From Amanita rubescens (Eukaryota > Basidiomycota > Agaricomycetes > Agaricales > Amanitaceae), in the NCBI GenBank assembly GCA_015039365.1, contig WION01000008.1:885325-949324 (forward strand): 64,000 nt of DNA. The letters are read 5' to 3'. Of this stretch, positions 35,067 to 48,529 are shown one piece after another. Within the stretch, counting starts at the first letter, position 1; every line of letters begins with the position of its first letter. Under the pieces are notes generated by a model, which was given only the letters and a program-made list of their open reading frames with translations, made no database searches and was not told the origin of the DNA. Position numbers and translations under genes: made by a program.

Positions 35067-35601
35067 ATGCTCTTTTGCCCAACCTGTGCCAATTTACTCG
35101 TGATTTCCGCCGACTCTGGGAGGAACAAATGGGCTTGCAATACCTGCGCATATGAATTTCCAATAGAGAAACAAGTGCTTACATCTCCCTTCCCTGCTCC
35201 TTAATCTGATCATGGGTTCGAGTGAAAAAAGATGACATCAAGGACGCGACTGAAGCGAAAAGAAGTTGATGATGTCCTTGGCGGAGACGAGATGTGGAAA
35301 CACGCGGATAAGACACAGGGTATGTCGCATTCATATTTCTAGTTACAAATTGACTGAGCCATTCTAGCATCTTGCGACAAATGCAACCACAATCAGGCCT
35401 ACTTTTACCAGCTGCAGATCAGATCTGCCGATGAACCAATGACTACCTGTACGTCCTCGCACTTTATCGTCTCCTGTCTGAGTCAATGGTGACTGATATG
35501 CGTAGTTTATCGGTGGGTTATGTCATGTTTCTGTTGACGTTCGAGTACCTCATACGTGTTACAGTTGTGTCAATTGCGCACATCAGTGGCGCGAAAACTG
35601 A
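35067..35601 (+). CDS. RPC11: RNA polymerase III subunit RPC11 (C11), with a 7-nt microexon
   Basis: Small Pol III subunit needed for RNA 3' cleavage, termination and reinitiation in the nucleus. Five exons, 35067-35174, 35232-35319, 35368-35448, 35506-35512 and 35565-35601, sum to 321 nt (106 residues). The N-terminal zinc ribbon is MLFCPTCANLLVIS with WACNTCAYEFPIE. The linker reads LKRKEVDDVLGG. The C-terminal TFIIS-like ribbon has CDKCNHNQAYFYQLQIRSAD, then EPMTTFYRCVNCAHQWREN and stop, retaining the zinc cysteines. The acidic pair expected in this ribbon (DE of RSADEP) is present, consistent with cleavage activity. The fourth exon is only 7 nt and encodes the core of the conserved FYRC; both adjacent introns (57 and 52 nt) have GT-AG ends. 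Length fits the family. Confidence 0.95.
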
Positions 35602-37847
35602 CATGTGCACTCATGCCATTCATTCCCGCGGATGGACCGGCATATAATATTGCCATGGCTCATCGCGTTCGACCTCGTCCCACTTGTTGCATCGCAGCCG
35701 CGAGAGAGGAAGTTATTTCTATCGTGAGAGCATTTTCAAAACCAGGGCAAGGCCATATATATGTGATTGATTGGGCAGCTATTGAATCCAACCACGCCTT
35801 TCACTTCCTTTTTCATGAGTCGCAAATCCACCGGACAAAGTACATTGATCTCGTGGAATGCCAGTTGAGTCATTGAACTGCTTGCGGAGTTCGGACCGAA
35901 AAACAAGCACCCTATTAAGGGAATGATAGTATGAAATCATCGTGGATTCCATGCACCATCCTCTATTTCGACCATTCCTTTGTCTTTTTCAATGCCGGTT
36001 CTAGCATCCAGTTCGGCAGTTTATCGTTCTGTCTATCGGGCCTAGACGGCCACGATGGGTTTATCATGAGATTCAATAAGGTGACATGATCATGTGTATT
36101 GCGGCAAGCATTCTATTATGTTCTCGCCCTCTGCACCGCAGCATTTCCACCGACATCTTGTTATTTCGCGTATCTCCACGTCCTTAATCGATCTACCGAC
36201 AAAATGGAATTTTCATTCATGATCATGGACGAGCTGTAACCATGGTATCTTATCACTCCACTACAAATCCTTCCAAGTCTGCGGGTCACTTGGACAATGG
36301 TGAGTCCCTTCTAGTGCCAGTTATTGTGCAACGGCGTCGCATCATTTTCCCTTACAAAGGACTGTCATTCGGTGACTATGTCATCACGGATGCCCTTCCA
36401 GGGCTTTGAAGTTCCGTTTTGTCCACAATTCCGGTCACTACGCCAGTTCGACCCAATCACAAAGATACTTTTCCCTAAAGGTTGAAATTATCTATAGCGA
36501 GCGCTGCTTAAGAATGAAGAGCGGGTTCCAACCCTTGCATTGATTTAATTGTGCGCTGAGCGCTTTTTTGTTCTTCTTTCGGGCACCCCTTTCGAGTCTG
36601 CGGACTTCCATTAGCGCGGCGTCACTACCTTTCGCACGATGGCCGTCAGTACTAGCCGATTCTTGTTCCTTCGGGGGGAACTGGAGTTGAGCTGAGTAAA
36701 CTTACAGTTTAGGTGGATGAAAACCGAGTTACGGTTCTCCGAATTTAGTTAAGCACGACGGAAAAGTGTTTATAGCGCATATCTCGAGATTAACTAAAGC
36801 CATTCGTCGTTCAAAGTGTCCTCGGCTTGGTCTTTGCAGGACAAGTGCCGTTATTCTATTTTATACTTTTTAGGTGTAGGTCATTGCTCCTATCCACATA
36901 TGTCTATGAAGAGTCTACTCAGGTGATGAGCCTAAACGTCCTCGGTGTCTGTTAATAACATCAATAACCTTCTGGGCTGTGATGATCCACTGCTCTTAGG
37001 AAGAACAACAACATCGGCCTTTCAAAACAAAAGAGCAAACTGGTGTGGTTCAGTGCACAGGATGCCGTTGGAAAATGCACCGCTCCGCGAGCGGAGATAA
37101 TATCCGCCGCCGCACGGGCTTCTATTGCATAATTCATACAGCTGGCTAAACGTTGATCGTGCGCCTGAGCACACGGGACGTATGGCGAGCTCAGAAGCAG
37201 ATTCCATAATATTCTGGACAAGTTGCCGTTAGGACGCACAGGGACGTGCCGCAGTGTGGAAACGCGTTGGAGGTGAACAATCCTGTTACAGTAGAATGCG
37301 TTGTGCCTGTAATCATTGTGCGCAGATAACCCGCATAGGGCTGGGGGGCGTCGCGGTGTACCTGATGGGATTACTGATACAAAGAACCCAAGTATTATGT
37401 CGTCCATCTGAATCGCGAGTCATCCCACAAACGTATCTATTTCTAAGTTTACGGGGGGGACGCAGATGCTACGGGCAACGGGGGGTTGTTACAGGGTGGA
37501 GGTACATGTGTGACTAGTATCAATATTTGTTTGATAATCAAATCAGTGATTGGGGTTGGAGAGCGAGTAGTGTACCTGGCAGCAAAGGTAAGGGGAAGTT
37601 GTTTGGCTCAGAGAGAGAAAGGCAGCTGGGTAGGCAGAAGGGGCAAACAATAATAAGGGGGGGAACTAGAGAAAGGAAGGGATGACAATGAGAGCGGACG
37701 AACGGGAACAGACCAAGTCGAGCGGGTTGGCCCGGCGGAGTTTAAAATGAAATGACAGCTCGCGTTGGCCCGCTAGGACTAGAGGACTCTTTACCCGCCA
37801 AGTGGTCACCGCCCGTCCTTCCCCTCGTCTCCCCCGCCCTCTGTACC
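35602..37847. other. Gene-poor stretch upstream of CDC24
   Basis: About 2.2 kb with only short frames on either strand, none resembling a protein. Pyrimidine-rich stretches and poly-purine runs (37560-37700) lie near CDC24 and probably belong to its promoter and 5' leader. No repeat family or tRNA was recognised. Confidence 0.45.
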
Positions 37848-40800
37848 ATGGCTTCTGTCGCAGGCCGAAAAAAGTCCATAATATCCAGCTCGGGCATACA
37901 GATCGAAACTCCGGTAGCAAATAACACCCTGTTAAACAAGGCTGCCTCCCAGTCCACTTCCCTCTACCAGCAATGCTCTCAACTCAGAACCCGCCTCCTC
38001 CGAATTAGAGGATTCGACTACTATTTCTCCCTTGCTTCCTCCTCAACAGATTCTCGCCAGTCAACAGACCCCGTATCCCACATTTGGGACCTTTTCTCCC
38101 TCGGCATCTCGCTCTGTTACCTCGTCGACATGCTTTCTGAAGACCAGGGGTTTTCAAAGATTAACTACTCTATATTCGACCCTGAAAAGTACAACGCAAA
38201 TCCTGACCGGGCCAAGAAACGCGCTATTGCGCTATTCGCAATGCAGATAACCGACAAGATATCGGCTGCTATCCCGGGGTGTGAGTTATTCACGGTGACC
38301 GACTTGTGGGATCGGAATTCGACGGATGGTTTGGTAAAGGTACGTGATATATTTGCTTCATCCGCTATGTGGGTCCTAATACACTTCCAAGGTCGTGCAT
38401 ACCGTCACGGCAATAGTGAATCACCTCCCGGAATATGCCTTTGAAGAGCTTCCGCCGAGTACACCCTCTCTTTCATCGCATAATTCACTTGACTCGATTC
38501 CCGACTCGATACCCCCTGCTAATGCTCAGGACTCTGCTCGGCAGAACATCGTCAGGGAAATCGTGGAAACTGAACGTAAATACGTTCAGGATTTAGAGGT
38601 TATGCAGGTGTGTTGATATTTCCGTGGTATGATATTATTTACTCACGCTCTATAGAAATACTCCAACGCACTATACCAGAATAATATTATCGATCAAGAT
38701 ACCATCCACCTGCTATTTCCGAATCTCAATAACCTCCTCAACTTCCAACGCAAGTTTTTGATTCGCTTGGAAAGTACCGCCGAACTTCCTTGGCCTGAAC
38801 AGAGATGGGGCTTAGATTTCCTGGAAAGTGTAAGTCGGTCTTGCCATGTTCCTAGTTCGGCGGTTCCCTTGTGCTAACGGCATTACGGCATATAGGAAGA
38901 GGAATTCATCGTTTACGAACCATATTGTGCCAATTATACCAACGCATCGGACCTTATGTTAGCTCATGAACAAAGCTTAGCGGTAAGTGAAATGTTCCGT
39001 AATCAGCGACATGAAGAGTCGTCTTGGTGACGAGCATTTGCCTTGCCTTGCGGAGTTTGCCGATGCTAATCACATTCATTCTTAGGCGCTGAACGATTTG
39101 ATCAATGTTAAAGGCGAGCTTCCGGCTTTCCTAATCAAGCCGGTGCAGAGGGTCTGCAAATATCCGCTTTTGCTTGACGTGCGTCAACTGATGTCGGCTC
39201 TGTGAAACTTGACTGACCCTGATACGAACAGTCACTCATCAAGGCTGCATCGCCCTCCTCATATGCTTACTACGAGGAGCTGAAACTGGGCTCGGAAGCT
39301 GCGAAACGAATCGCAGATAAGATAAACGAGGCTCAGCGCCGAGCAGAAAATGACCAGACGGTCAAAAATCTCCAGGCTCGGGTAGAGGACTGGAAAGGGC
39401 ATCACATCGCTAACTTTGGCGAACTTCTACTCGATGACATCTTTTTGGTGACAAAATCCGATGTTGATCGAGAGTATCACGTGTTTCTCTTCGAGAAGAT
39501 CATCCTGTGCTGCAAAGAGGTACCGCAGAACGCGCAGAACGGGAGCAAGAAAATCGGTAAGAATGGATCTCTGCTGAAGAAACAGGCAACCCCTGCACCG
39601 CTCCCGCTGCAAGGTGCAGCTCCGGGTTCAAGGAAGACTACGCCCCTCGTGTTAAAAGGCAGAATCTTTTTGGGGAATGTCACCCAAGCAATGTCCGTCC
39701 CCGCAAAGATGTATGGAGGTAGGAACATACACGTGATTTACCTTTCAATATTCTCAATAATTGTCCAGCTTCTGGTATTCCAACTCATTATCCTCTGCAA
39801 GTTTGGTGGAAGGGCGACGATGATCTGGAGTTCTTCACATTGCGCTGTCGCAGAGAAGATCAGATGCGTCAGTGGGAGGCTCAAATCAACAAGCTTATAA
39901 AGGAACTTGATCAACGACGCGCTGTGGAAAGGCCAGGACTCGCGAAGATTGCTGCGCCGAACGGTACCAATACTTCACTGAGTCGAGTTGAATCCACATC
40001 ACAAATCCAGCCTTTCTCGCCATCTATGTCTAACACTCGATATAGCCGTCCTTCGCAGAGCATATCAACCTTTGGGGATGAAAACATATTGAGCCCTGGT
40101 CTGCCACTAGGGTCCTATGCATCCATTGGCCCTCTCGGCAATCCCCACGATTCATTTGAGTTCGAAGTGGATGAGGAGGATTACCCACATACTTCCACCT
40201 ATGCTTCTTCAGGCCGGGGAACACCCATGGGGGGGCGTCGAAGTACTCTTGGTGATCGCGACTCCACAAATTACGACCGTCCCGGGAGTCTCTGGAAAGT
40301 GCCATTGCCTCCCAGCTCGGCTTCTTCTGCCAGACCGATCACACCTCGATTGCATACTGTTCCTAGTATGCATTCAGATTCTGGTTTTGGGAATCAAGTC
40401 AGAGGCTCAAGACCATCAATACGGAGTCAAATTAGTTCAACAAGACTCAAATCGACTTACAATGATAGTGGGGAGTACAACAACAGCAGTGGAGCACAGT
40501 CGCCTATTCCTCCCACCCTGGGTGTACCTCCTAGCAGCCGGTCACGCAGCGTCAGTCAACCGACCGCTTACGTTCCGAAAGCGCAGCTACCTCCTGTGCC
40601 TACACCGGCACAGCCGTCACAGTGGAGTCGGGACCGGTCGAAGACCAACTTGTCTGGTGCTGCTAACAGCAGCAGCAACAATAAACGCGGGAGCGGCTCA
40701 AGCCAGTCGACGACAGGTGACAGTTCTGACTACTCACCGAACAGTTCGTCATCACCCATCACACCATATGGTTCGAGCGAGTCTTCTCTTGGCGGTGTGG

Positions 40801-41117
40801 GCATCAGGACACAAACGTTTGATAATGTTCCCAATGATACCGTATATCTCCAATCGTCTCCCCCCGTCAAGGTCAAGATCTATTTCCACGAGGATGTGTT
40901 TGTCATCGAAGTTCCTCGCAACACTGAGTACGTGGAACTTGTCGAGAAAGTTGGGCGCAAGATACGCTTGTGTGGTCCCCGACGAGATGATGGACCTCTG
41001 CGTGTCAAGTACAGGGATGAAGACGGCGATATGGTATCCCTGGGTTCTACAGAAGATGTCCAAATGGCCTTCTCAGAATTCCGTCTCGGCGGTCAAGTCA
41101 CTCTCTTTGTGACGTGA
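37848..41117 (+). CDS. CDC24: Cdc42 guanine nucleotide exchange factor Cdc24 (CH-DH-PH-PB1)
   Basis: Rho-family GEF that loads Cdc42 with GTP to establish cell polarity and hyphal growth. Start MASVAGRKKSII. The order matches Cdc24/Scd1: an N-terminal CH-like domain (ISLCYLVDMLSEDQGFSKIN, about residues 60-170), a DH domain beginning ARQNIVREIVETERKYVQDL (38530) and including the conserved LPAFLIKPVQRVCKYPLLL (39120), a PH domain (FGELLLDDIFLVT to FFTLRCRREDQMRQWEAQI), a long Ser/Pro-rich linker, and a C-terminal PB1 domain (VKVKIYFHEDVFVIEVP, then VKYRDEDGDMVSLGS, with the acidic OPCA-type motif) ending TLFVT, stop at 41117. Seven exons with introns of about 45-105 nt. The PB1 domain predicts binding to a Bem1-type scaffold. 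Confidence 0.95.
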
Positions 41118-44100
41118 CCGTTTTCCCCTACTCATTCTCTATGGCCTATGGTATCAACTATTCCTTATCATCTACGCGATTTCAATATTTGCATACAACT
41201 CTCCGAAAATGTCAACACATTCCACACTCTTACTCGGTGTACTGGGGTATGATGAAGATCACTATAATATGCTACCTGCACATTCGTTCATTCTGTATCA
41301 CTGGCCATGTGTATCGCTGGCAACAACAGTCTTTCCCTTTCTAGGCGCCTATCGTACATCTGCTATTCGCTCCTTTTGGTTTGATTTATTCGCCAGCTAA
41401 TCAAAAGTCCTGCGCATTCCTTCGTCCCCCCAGTACCTCGTCATCGCGTTCATGCAGCCACAATCCTGTCGGCTAACCGGATCCCAAATTCACTATCTAT
41501 CGGCATTTCGTCTCTGGATATCACTCTTTTGTTTTTTTTTCCTTTCCCGTCATACTTGCCGTTCATTTGCTTCGTCAAGCAAGACGGCTGCCCAATACTC
41601 AAGTTCATGTAATAATATTTATAGATGATTGCTAAAAGACTCTTAAACACCATACGTACGTGCGAACGTCGAGCGCGTGTTTAGGACAGTACATACTGTA
41701 TGATAAGTAATAACTAAGAATACTCTGCAACAGGGATATTTCAAAGGGACCTTTGCAGTGTGCACATGGGACTCATATCTATGCGTCAGACATCATGCAT
41801 CATGCATCATTTATCACGCCACCCATCAGACATTTATTACGATAGGCGATATGTACCTATTCAGTTTACGTGACTTTCTCCAATCCCATGGGTTATGGGT
41901 TTAAAGTAACGGTATTCCAGCGTGCATTTGGGACATAAATGCATGACATATGACGCGTGGCGCGCTAGAAGTTGCGACATCAACGGAAACCGTTTGACAA
42001 GCCAACGGCAACGTCGCAACAACCAGCCGGTTTATGTCAAAACATAACTTTCCCTTGAAGGTACTAGGGCTGCAGAGCCACTTCGCAGGATCTTCATGTC
42101 CACGTGTGACCATGTATTGTTTTTCCCAAGCTGTTGTCGTTTAACATCCACTCGCCACGCGACCACGGTCTGCAAGGCTGAGTATAGATTGACTTTTTTT
42201 AACCCTAAGGCACGGCCTAAAAACACCGTCGTCGCTCACGAGCGGTTCACCACGGTTCAGTCAAAGTATTTCAGGAGCAAGTACGCGGCAACACACGACC
42301 TGGCTTGCTAGGTAAGCGGGTGTCCGCTGCAAGACCATGCATCCTCGTTTCGCCGAATTACTGAACTGATATATTATAGAGTTCCAGAAACCTCCAGAAA
42401 CTTGCCAATGTTCCTTGATTTGTCAATGAAGCTGGTAAAATAAAGGTATCCGAGGGTTTTACCTCTACACCAGTATTGCCATTGAGACAATGACGAGCGA
42501 GACGGAATTTACACTCTGCCGTGCCTGTTAGCATCAGTGAAGCTCTGCATTCCGACGCGGCCCACGAGGTTGTAACTGATCTCAAGAATGGAGTGGAGAC
42601 GTAACTCTAGCCTATCTCAGTATGAATCAGTTGCATCAAGGACCTGGAGGCAATGAGTGTTTGTGCCGAAGTGGCAATGTCCTCCTGAAATGCTTGATCT
42701 CGACGCAGTTAAGAGGAAGACGGAAGTGCAGCAACGGAGCCTGCGGAGGTGATTTCAAAGCCTGGTTACTAATTAATAACGAGAAAGCAAGTGCGCAATT
42801 CCGTCACACCTACTTGTACTTGTCAACGATTGTTTTTTTTCGGAAGAAGGACGCCGGTGGTAGTAATGTCCCAATCGGTAGGTCCCCTCGTTACCCAGGT
42901 GGACTTATATTCCCAACGCGCTGGAAACGTTGCGCGCCCGGTTAATACGTTATTACCGGTGATGTGCGGAGGTGCGAACGAACCTGACGACGTTTGTTAG
43001 TGAGCTGAGACCTCTAGCACCGTATCTTCTCTTCGAATTTGTTTTGAATTGTCAGATTCTAGCGCTGACATCAAAGTTTGTTTTGTTCTGGAGTTGGACG
43101 GTGCATATGCATGAAAAAGCATTCGAATCTGCCGTAAGACCCATTGGATGGCGTCCACGGTTGTCAATTTATACTCGATCCCGGGTTGGGGGGGCTAACA
43201 AATTTAACGCACTTGACAAGCCCCTGCGGATGTCGCCTGCGCCATGACAACTTGATGACAATTGCATATTCGCTTTACCATCAATAATGGTTTTGTATGA
43301 AAGCCTTCGCAGTTATTGCCCGGCAGGCAGGAAAGGTTCACTGGAGTAATGCACGTTCATAATTGAAGTTCCAATGCAGATCCTGTCATGTATATCCCGA
43401 ATCAGAGATGCGCATTGCGCACCTTGACGTGAATGGAAGGCCACACCAATCTCTTGTACCTAATTTGATGTTATCATTTTTATTCATAGATCACAGATGC
43501 TCACTTGGGATGATGATAAAGTAATTGAAGAAGGCAAAAGCGAGGCTCTACACGTAGGTGACAACGATGCGACACATCAATGCGGCGAACAATAGACGTT
43601 CCTAAAAGCGGGTCCAGATTTTGCAGTGCAACTTGCTGGTTGTGTACGGATCATAGGGAGAACGGGAAAGGCTAGCGTGGCTAACGTTTCGGTTGTCCTG
43701 CTGTGCTAAAACTCAAAGTATGCCAGTGGCATCCTGCCACCCTGGAATCACTGTAGATAATATGTTAGACGGGCAAAACATCGTAAAAAATCCAGTTCGT
43801 GATAAGCGTGGATATTACGCTCAAAGGTTACGCCGCGACATGCATATTGATCCTGCAGAGAGTCATCTCATGTGTGTCGTATGTGGGGACAAATGAACCA
43901 AATTCGCGATAAGTATGCAAAGGAAAGGACATTTATGGGACTCGCCGGCGTGCTAAAAACTTTAACCTTGTTGCGTTACTCTAACAAGTTGTCATTGGTA
44001 TAGAAGACTCTACAATGCATCTGGAGAAATATCTCTAAGTGAATTGAGGTCATATCCGCTCACAGCGCTGAGAGCTGACGAAGTTTCATCGCCATACTCC

Positions 44101-44134
44101 GAGCGCGTTTCAATGGTTTCCTGCAACCATCATG
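41118..44134. other. 3-kb gene-free stretch
   Basis: No frame with convincing homology. The longest (42622-42945 plus, 42358-42585 minus) are of ordinary composition and unsupported. A short CATGCAT-type tandem repeat is at 41790-41810. Several T-runs occur. No tRNA, intact transposase or reverse transcriptase motif was seen. Confidence 0.45.
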
Positions 44135-47100
44135 TTAGTACATGGAAAAAAATTGGCAATCCTGACAAACTGACATCGAAGAAGTGTGCAACAACGCTTC
44201 GTGGGGCTTTTGATAGGTCAGATTATCAGTGATGTAAGAGTTTCGTATCCACGTACTCCTAGGTGTTTTAGGAAGACGGCAACTGACGCCGCTTTGAAGG
44301 ATATGGTATGCTACTAGGCCAGACCTGAAATTCATCAGATCCGATTCTAGAACACGCGACAAAGTACTCACCAGCCAGTTTGATGAGAAGCTCCAAGACC
44401 TTGGCCAGTGTCGCCATGGAAAAACTGTGTGATAGAGTGAGCATGGAAGTAGACGATATGTGACTCAACCAACTTCGTAGAACCAGACATAATCACGGAA
44501 ATAGGGGTCGTAATCCAATTTAGGATTTCCACCATTCGTAGCTCTCTTTCCTTCCATATCACGACCAAAGATATGAATCACACGGTGTTGAATCTCCTCC
44601 GCAACGCCAGCTAGATTCATGTATTCGCCGCTACCAGTAGGACACTCGACTTGCAAGTCATCGCCATAATATTGATAGAAGCGTTGTAAGCTCTCAATAA
44701 GCAGGAAGTTGGTAGCAAGCCCTAGATTTAGATCAGAACCTTTTCGCAGCTCTTGTGACGTAACTCACATATAGGACCGCGCCAATTCGAGTTACCTCCA
44801 AACATTCCAGATAGAGAGTCACCTGGCCAATAGCCAACTTCGTATCTCTGACCATTGACATCAATGCCCCAAGGGTGCCGCAAATGCCTCTTTGACAAGC
44901 TTGCAAAAGAATCAGTTTCTGAGTAATACTAAGGCATACCACTTACGATCTAATCCCGTGCTCACTCAGGAATTCATCTTCGTCCAACATCTTCTGGAGT
45001 ATTCTTACAATTCGCTCCTCACTCGCCAGGGCTAGCAACCTCCTCTCCTCTTTTCCACTAACTTAAGTAATATAAGAATTGAATATCACATATAGTTAAA
45101 TAGATCATCGATACCTTTCATATTAGCCATATTTCTTGCTGAGGCCTCCGCACGGTTGTCAAGGAACCATTCCACACGTTTCTTGAATCCAGGGAAGCGA
45201 TTTAGGACAGAAGGCTCAAGCACCATTGTCGCGTATAAGGGAATAAGGCCAACTAAACTCCTGACGGGTAGTTGCATCGTATCTCCGGGACCGAATTCAA
45301 TCGCATCGTAGTACATTCCATCCTGTTCATTCCACAGACTGACTTCTTGATCTCCTTCTTGATATGTCATCGCTTCTGCAATAAAGAGGAAATGCTGGTA
45401 CCTATCAATAAGGATATCATCAAACACAACAATATTTACCTCAAAAAACTTCGATGCTATGTCTTCGTAAACAGGGTTGTGCTTGGCTAGCTCGAGAGCC
45501 ATGTTCAACCTAAACGAGTTAATCATAACATCCATGAGAAGAATGCGTGACTTACATGTTAAGGCAGTAGAAAGCCATCCACGCAGTTCCATCGGCCTGG
45601 CGCAGCGTACCGCCCGTTGGTAGGGGCTCTGATCTATTGAACGCACCAATGTTATCTAGGCCCAGAAAGCCACCCTCAAATACACCTTTGCCATCTTGAT
45701 CTTTCCTGTTAACCCACCTAAACTGTACTCAGCCAGAATAACGAGCCATGGGAGCTTAGGTACCAAGTAAAGTTCAGAAGGAGTTTCTGGAAGACGCGTT
45801 CCAAGAACGCAAGGTCCTCTTTCCCAGTCAACTTTCGTTCAATCTTGAATACCCTGAACGTTGCCCTAGGATGGTACGTCAAGAGACGGTTGCATCTTCC
45901 GAGAAATTTGCATACCAAGCATGAACCGGAGGATTAACATCGCTAAAATTCCATTCGTATGCCGGGATTTGACCGTCCGGCTTCATGTACCACTCGCGCG
46001 TCAAAAGATCGAGTTGCTTTTTCGCAAATGAGGAATCCACAATTGCAAGAGGGATGCAATGGAATGCCGTATCCCAGGCAGCAAAGAAAGGATATTCCCA
46101 TCTGCATGAAAGTTATTTAGAATCTTAAAAATTGGCCCAAAAACACGTACTTGTCAGGCATGGACAAAATGTCCTCGATATGCAAGTGCTTCCATTGCTA
46201 ACGCCGCAGGTTAGCCGATAACATTTCATCTGTAATTTGATTCGTACCCAGTTTCGCACCCCCTTCCGCTCAGGAGGCGGCGTGGGTTGAGCAGGGTCCC
46301 CCTCCAACCATTCTTTCTGAATAAAGCGATAGAATTGTTTCGTCCAGAGCATCCCTCCAAGAGCCTGCCTCATAATTTGCTTCAGGTCATCAGTTATAGG
46401 ACCAAGCGCAAATGAGTTGTAAAATTCATCGGCCTCCTGGCGTCGTTCTTCTATGGCATCATCGAATAGTATTTCGTCCTCCAGGGTAGGGTCCTTGCCA
46501 ATCCGCGAAGGGGTAAGCTTTAACCGTACGACCGCACATCCTCCATTTCCTGGAACATCGCGAAAAACATAATGCGCGGCAGATTTTGTCCCCTTCTGCT
46601 CTGGATTGACAAAGGATCCGGATAAACTAGCTGGGAATGGTGTACAGGGTCCTTCCTCCGGAACGTCAGGTCGTTCGTTCCCAAAACTTGACGCAGTCCG
46701 GGAACGGATCCTGGGGGAGAAAAAGCTTTCAGGTTGGGACTCGGACGTAGGAGGTCTATGAGACGGGATAATATGATCATGGAAGGCGTCCTTCACGAAC
46801 GGAGATTCATTGGTCCCGCCATACAACCTACTGAAATTTGTGTTGTTTTCCGTAAACAGCAGCTCAGGTTGTACGGCATCTGCTTCAGGATCAACTTCAA
46901 AGTTATTATCGGGGCCGACAGGTGGCGGTGATGGCAAACAGAAGAGATGTGTTTTATGGAGTGAAGGGTGGCGAACAGTGATGCAGTTTATGTCATCCAC
47001 GCCCCTGACAGAGCCCGTGAGCGACGGCATGGGTGGTTTTTCAAGCGGCCATGACCAAGTATTGGGAAACCAAAGCTGTGGAATAACGTGCAGCGTTGCT

Positions 47101-48088
47101 CGATCTGGGCCGCGATTGTACGATGTGATTCGCACAAAGATACTATCTGGGTCTTCCTCCGCCTTGGCATACTATATGCGCGTCGGTCAGTCCAACGATT
47201 GTTGCAGGTCCACATTTACTCACCTCAACGAATACATCCCAATAGCGGTCTTCGTCAAACGCGTCCGTGTCCAAGATTTCGTACTCGGGCACGTCTCTAC
47301 CTCTGCTCTGACTCTCGGTTACAAGTTGTTCGTAAGGAAACCTTCTTTGGGGATACTTGTACAAGAATTTCATATAAGAATGTGTTGGCGTCGAATCGAG
47401 GTAGTAATACAGTTCCTTCACGTCTTCGCCATGATTCCCTTGATGGCCAGTAACGCCAAACATCCGCTCCTTCAAGATCGGGTCCTCATTGTTCCAAAGC
47501 GACAACGCAAAACACAAACGCTGATGGTTGTCGGAAATACCCGCTATACCATCTTCGCCCCACCTATATGCGCGTGATCTCGCGTGTTCATGAGGGAAAT
47601 GACTCCAGGCATCTCCATTTGCTGAATAGTCCTCGCGGACCGTGGCCTGGAATGAAAGAACGTTTGATAAGCACGCAAAGAAGTTCGGCCGTATCGCTCC
47701 ACGCGCCCAATGAATTAATTATAACGGTACCCACCCATTGTCTATCGCTCAGATAGGGGCCCCATCGCTTCCAGTGTTTCTCGCGATCGTCATCCTGTTG
47801 GAGGCGATGCTTTTCTGCACCTTTGTATGCTGCGCCTAACGCCTCGGCGAGTCGCTGGCGATGCGATCTAGGTTGCTCGGCCTCTGCAGTGGCTTTGGCC
47901 GCCCCATCTGTAGGCTTGAGCTTGGGCGGGGCCTGGGCCTGAGCCTGCGTCGGGAAAGGAATCTTGTTCGGAATGCTAATCGTCAAGGCAGGCGAGTCAG
48001 AACGATCGTTAAGCTCTGGCTCTGACTCTGGCGTCGACTCGCCCCTGCGAAAGATTTTTTCTTGCATTTTCTTGACCGCTGAGGCCAT
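44135..48088 (-). CDS. Glycoside hydrolase family 63-like protein
   Basis: A large soluble glucosidase-type protein of the GH63/YgjK-like group (alpha/alpha-barrel fold) found in fungi and bacteria. Start [13 protein letters not shown] at 48088, with no signal peptide, so probably cytosolic and distinct from the ER glucosidase I. Landmarks: [20 protein letters not shown] and [15 protein letters not shown] (47600), [30 protein letters not shown] (46360), [19 protein letters not shown] (46090), in which the WD is the usual acid position by family analogy, and near the C terminus [17 protein letters not shown] split by an intron, then SGLVAYHI. The stop is taken at 44135, though the last 40 residues look atypical and the true end may differ. 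About ten short introns; roughly 1,000 residues. The substrate is unknown. Confidence 0.85.
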
Positions 48089-48529
48089 GGTGGGTGAAGG
48101 TGGTCAAGAGCAAGCCTGGAATGAAAGGAATGGGCAAACAACCCTTTGTCCACTCATGAACGCCACCGATGACGACACGACGTATCTTCTTGCCTAATGA
48201 GGCAATCATCATATTCAAAAACTATTGATCGAACGAATAGATAGAAATCCTAATCGTGTTATAGTATAATAATAGTCCTCGTGTTTTCGGCGGACGCGCC
48301 TTGCTGTGCAAAGAAAGATAAGTGCATGCATATCCCAATCACTGAAATAAAATAAGTTTGGCTTGGTCGTATCAAGGGTATAGATGAGGTAACAAAAGTA
48401 GATATATGGGAAGGATAGCATAACTGATTTACGAACCATCACAGGCCTACCCGTACCGCGCGGCGAAAACGGGGGGCCGCCAAGGTCTGATGATATAAGT
48501 AGATTTCATATTTCATGAGTGGAGGACGC
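48089..48529. other. GH63 promoter region and RhoGAP 3' flank
   Basis: Sits between the GH63 start and the stop of the upstream RhoGAP gene on the same strand. It likely carries the GH63 promoter. No ORF of interest. Confidence 0.4.

Noticed and set aside
42622..42945. 107-codon plus-strand frame
   Set aside because: No domain, no codon or splice support and no recognisable relatives; likely chance.
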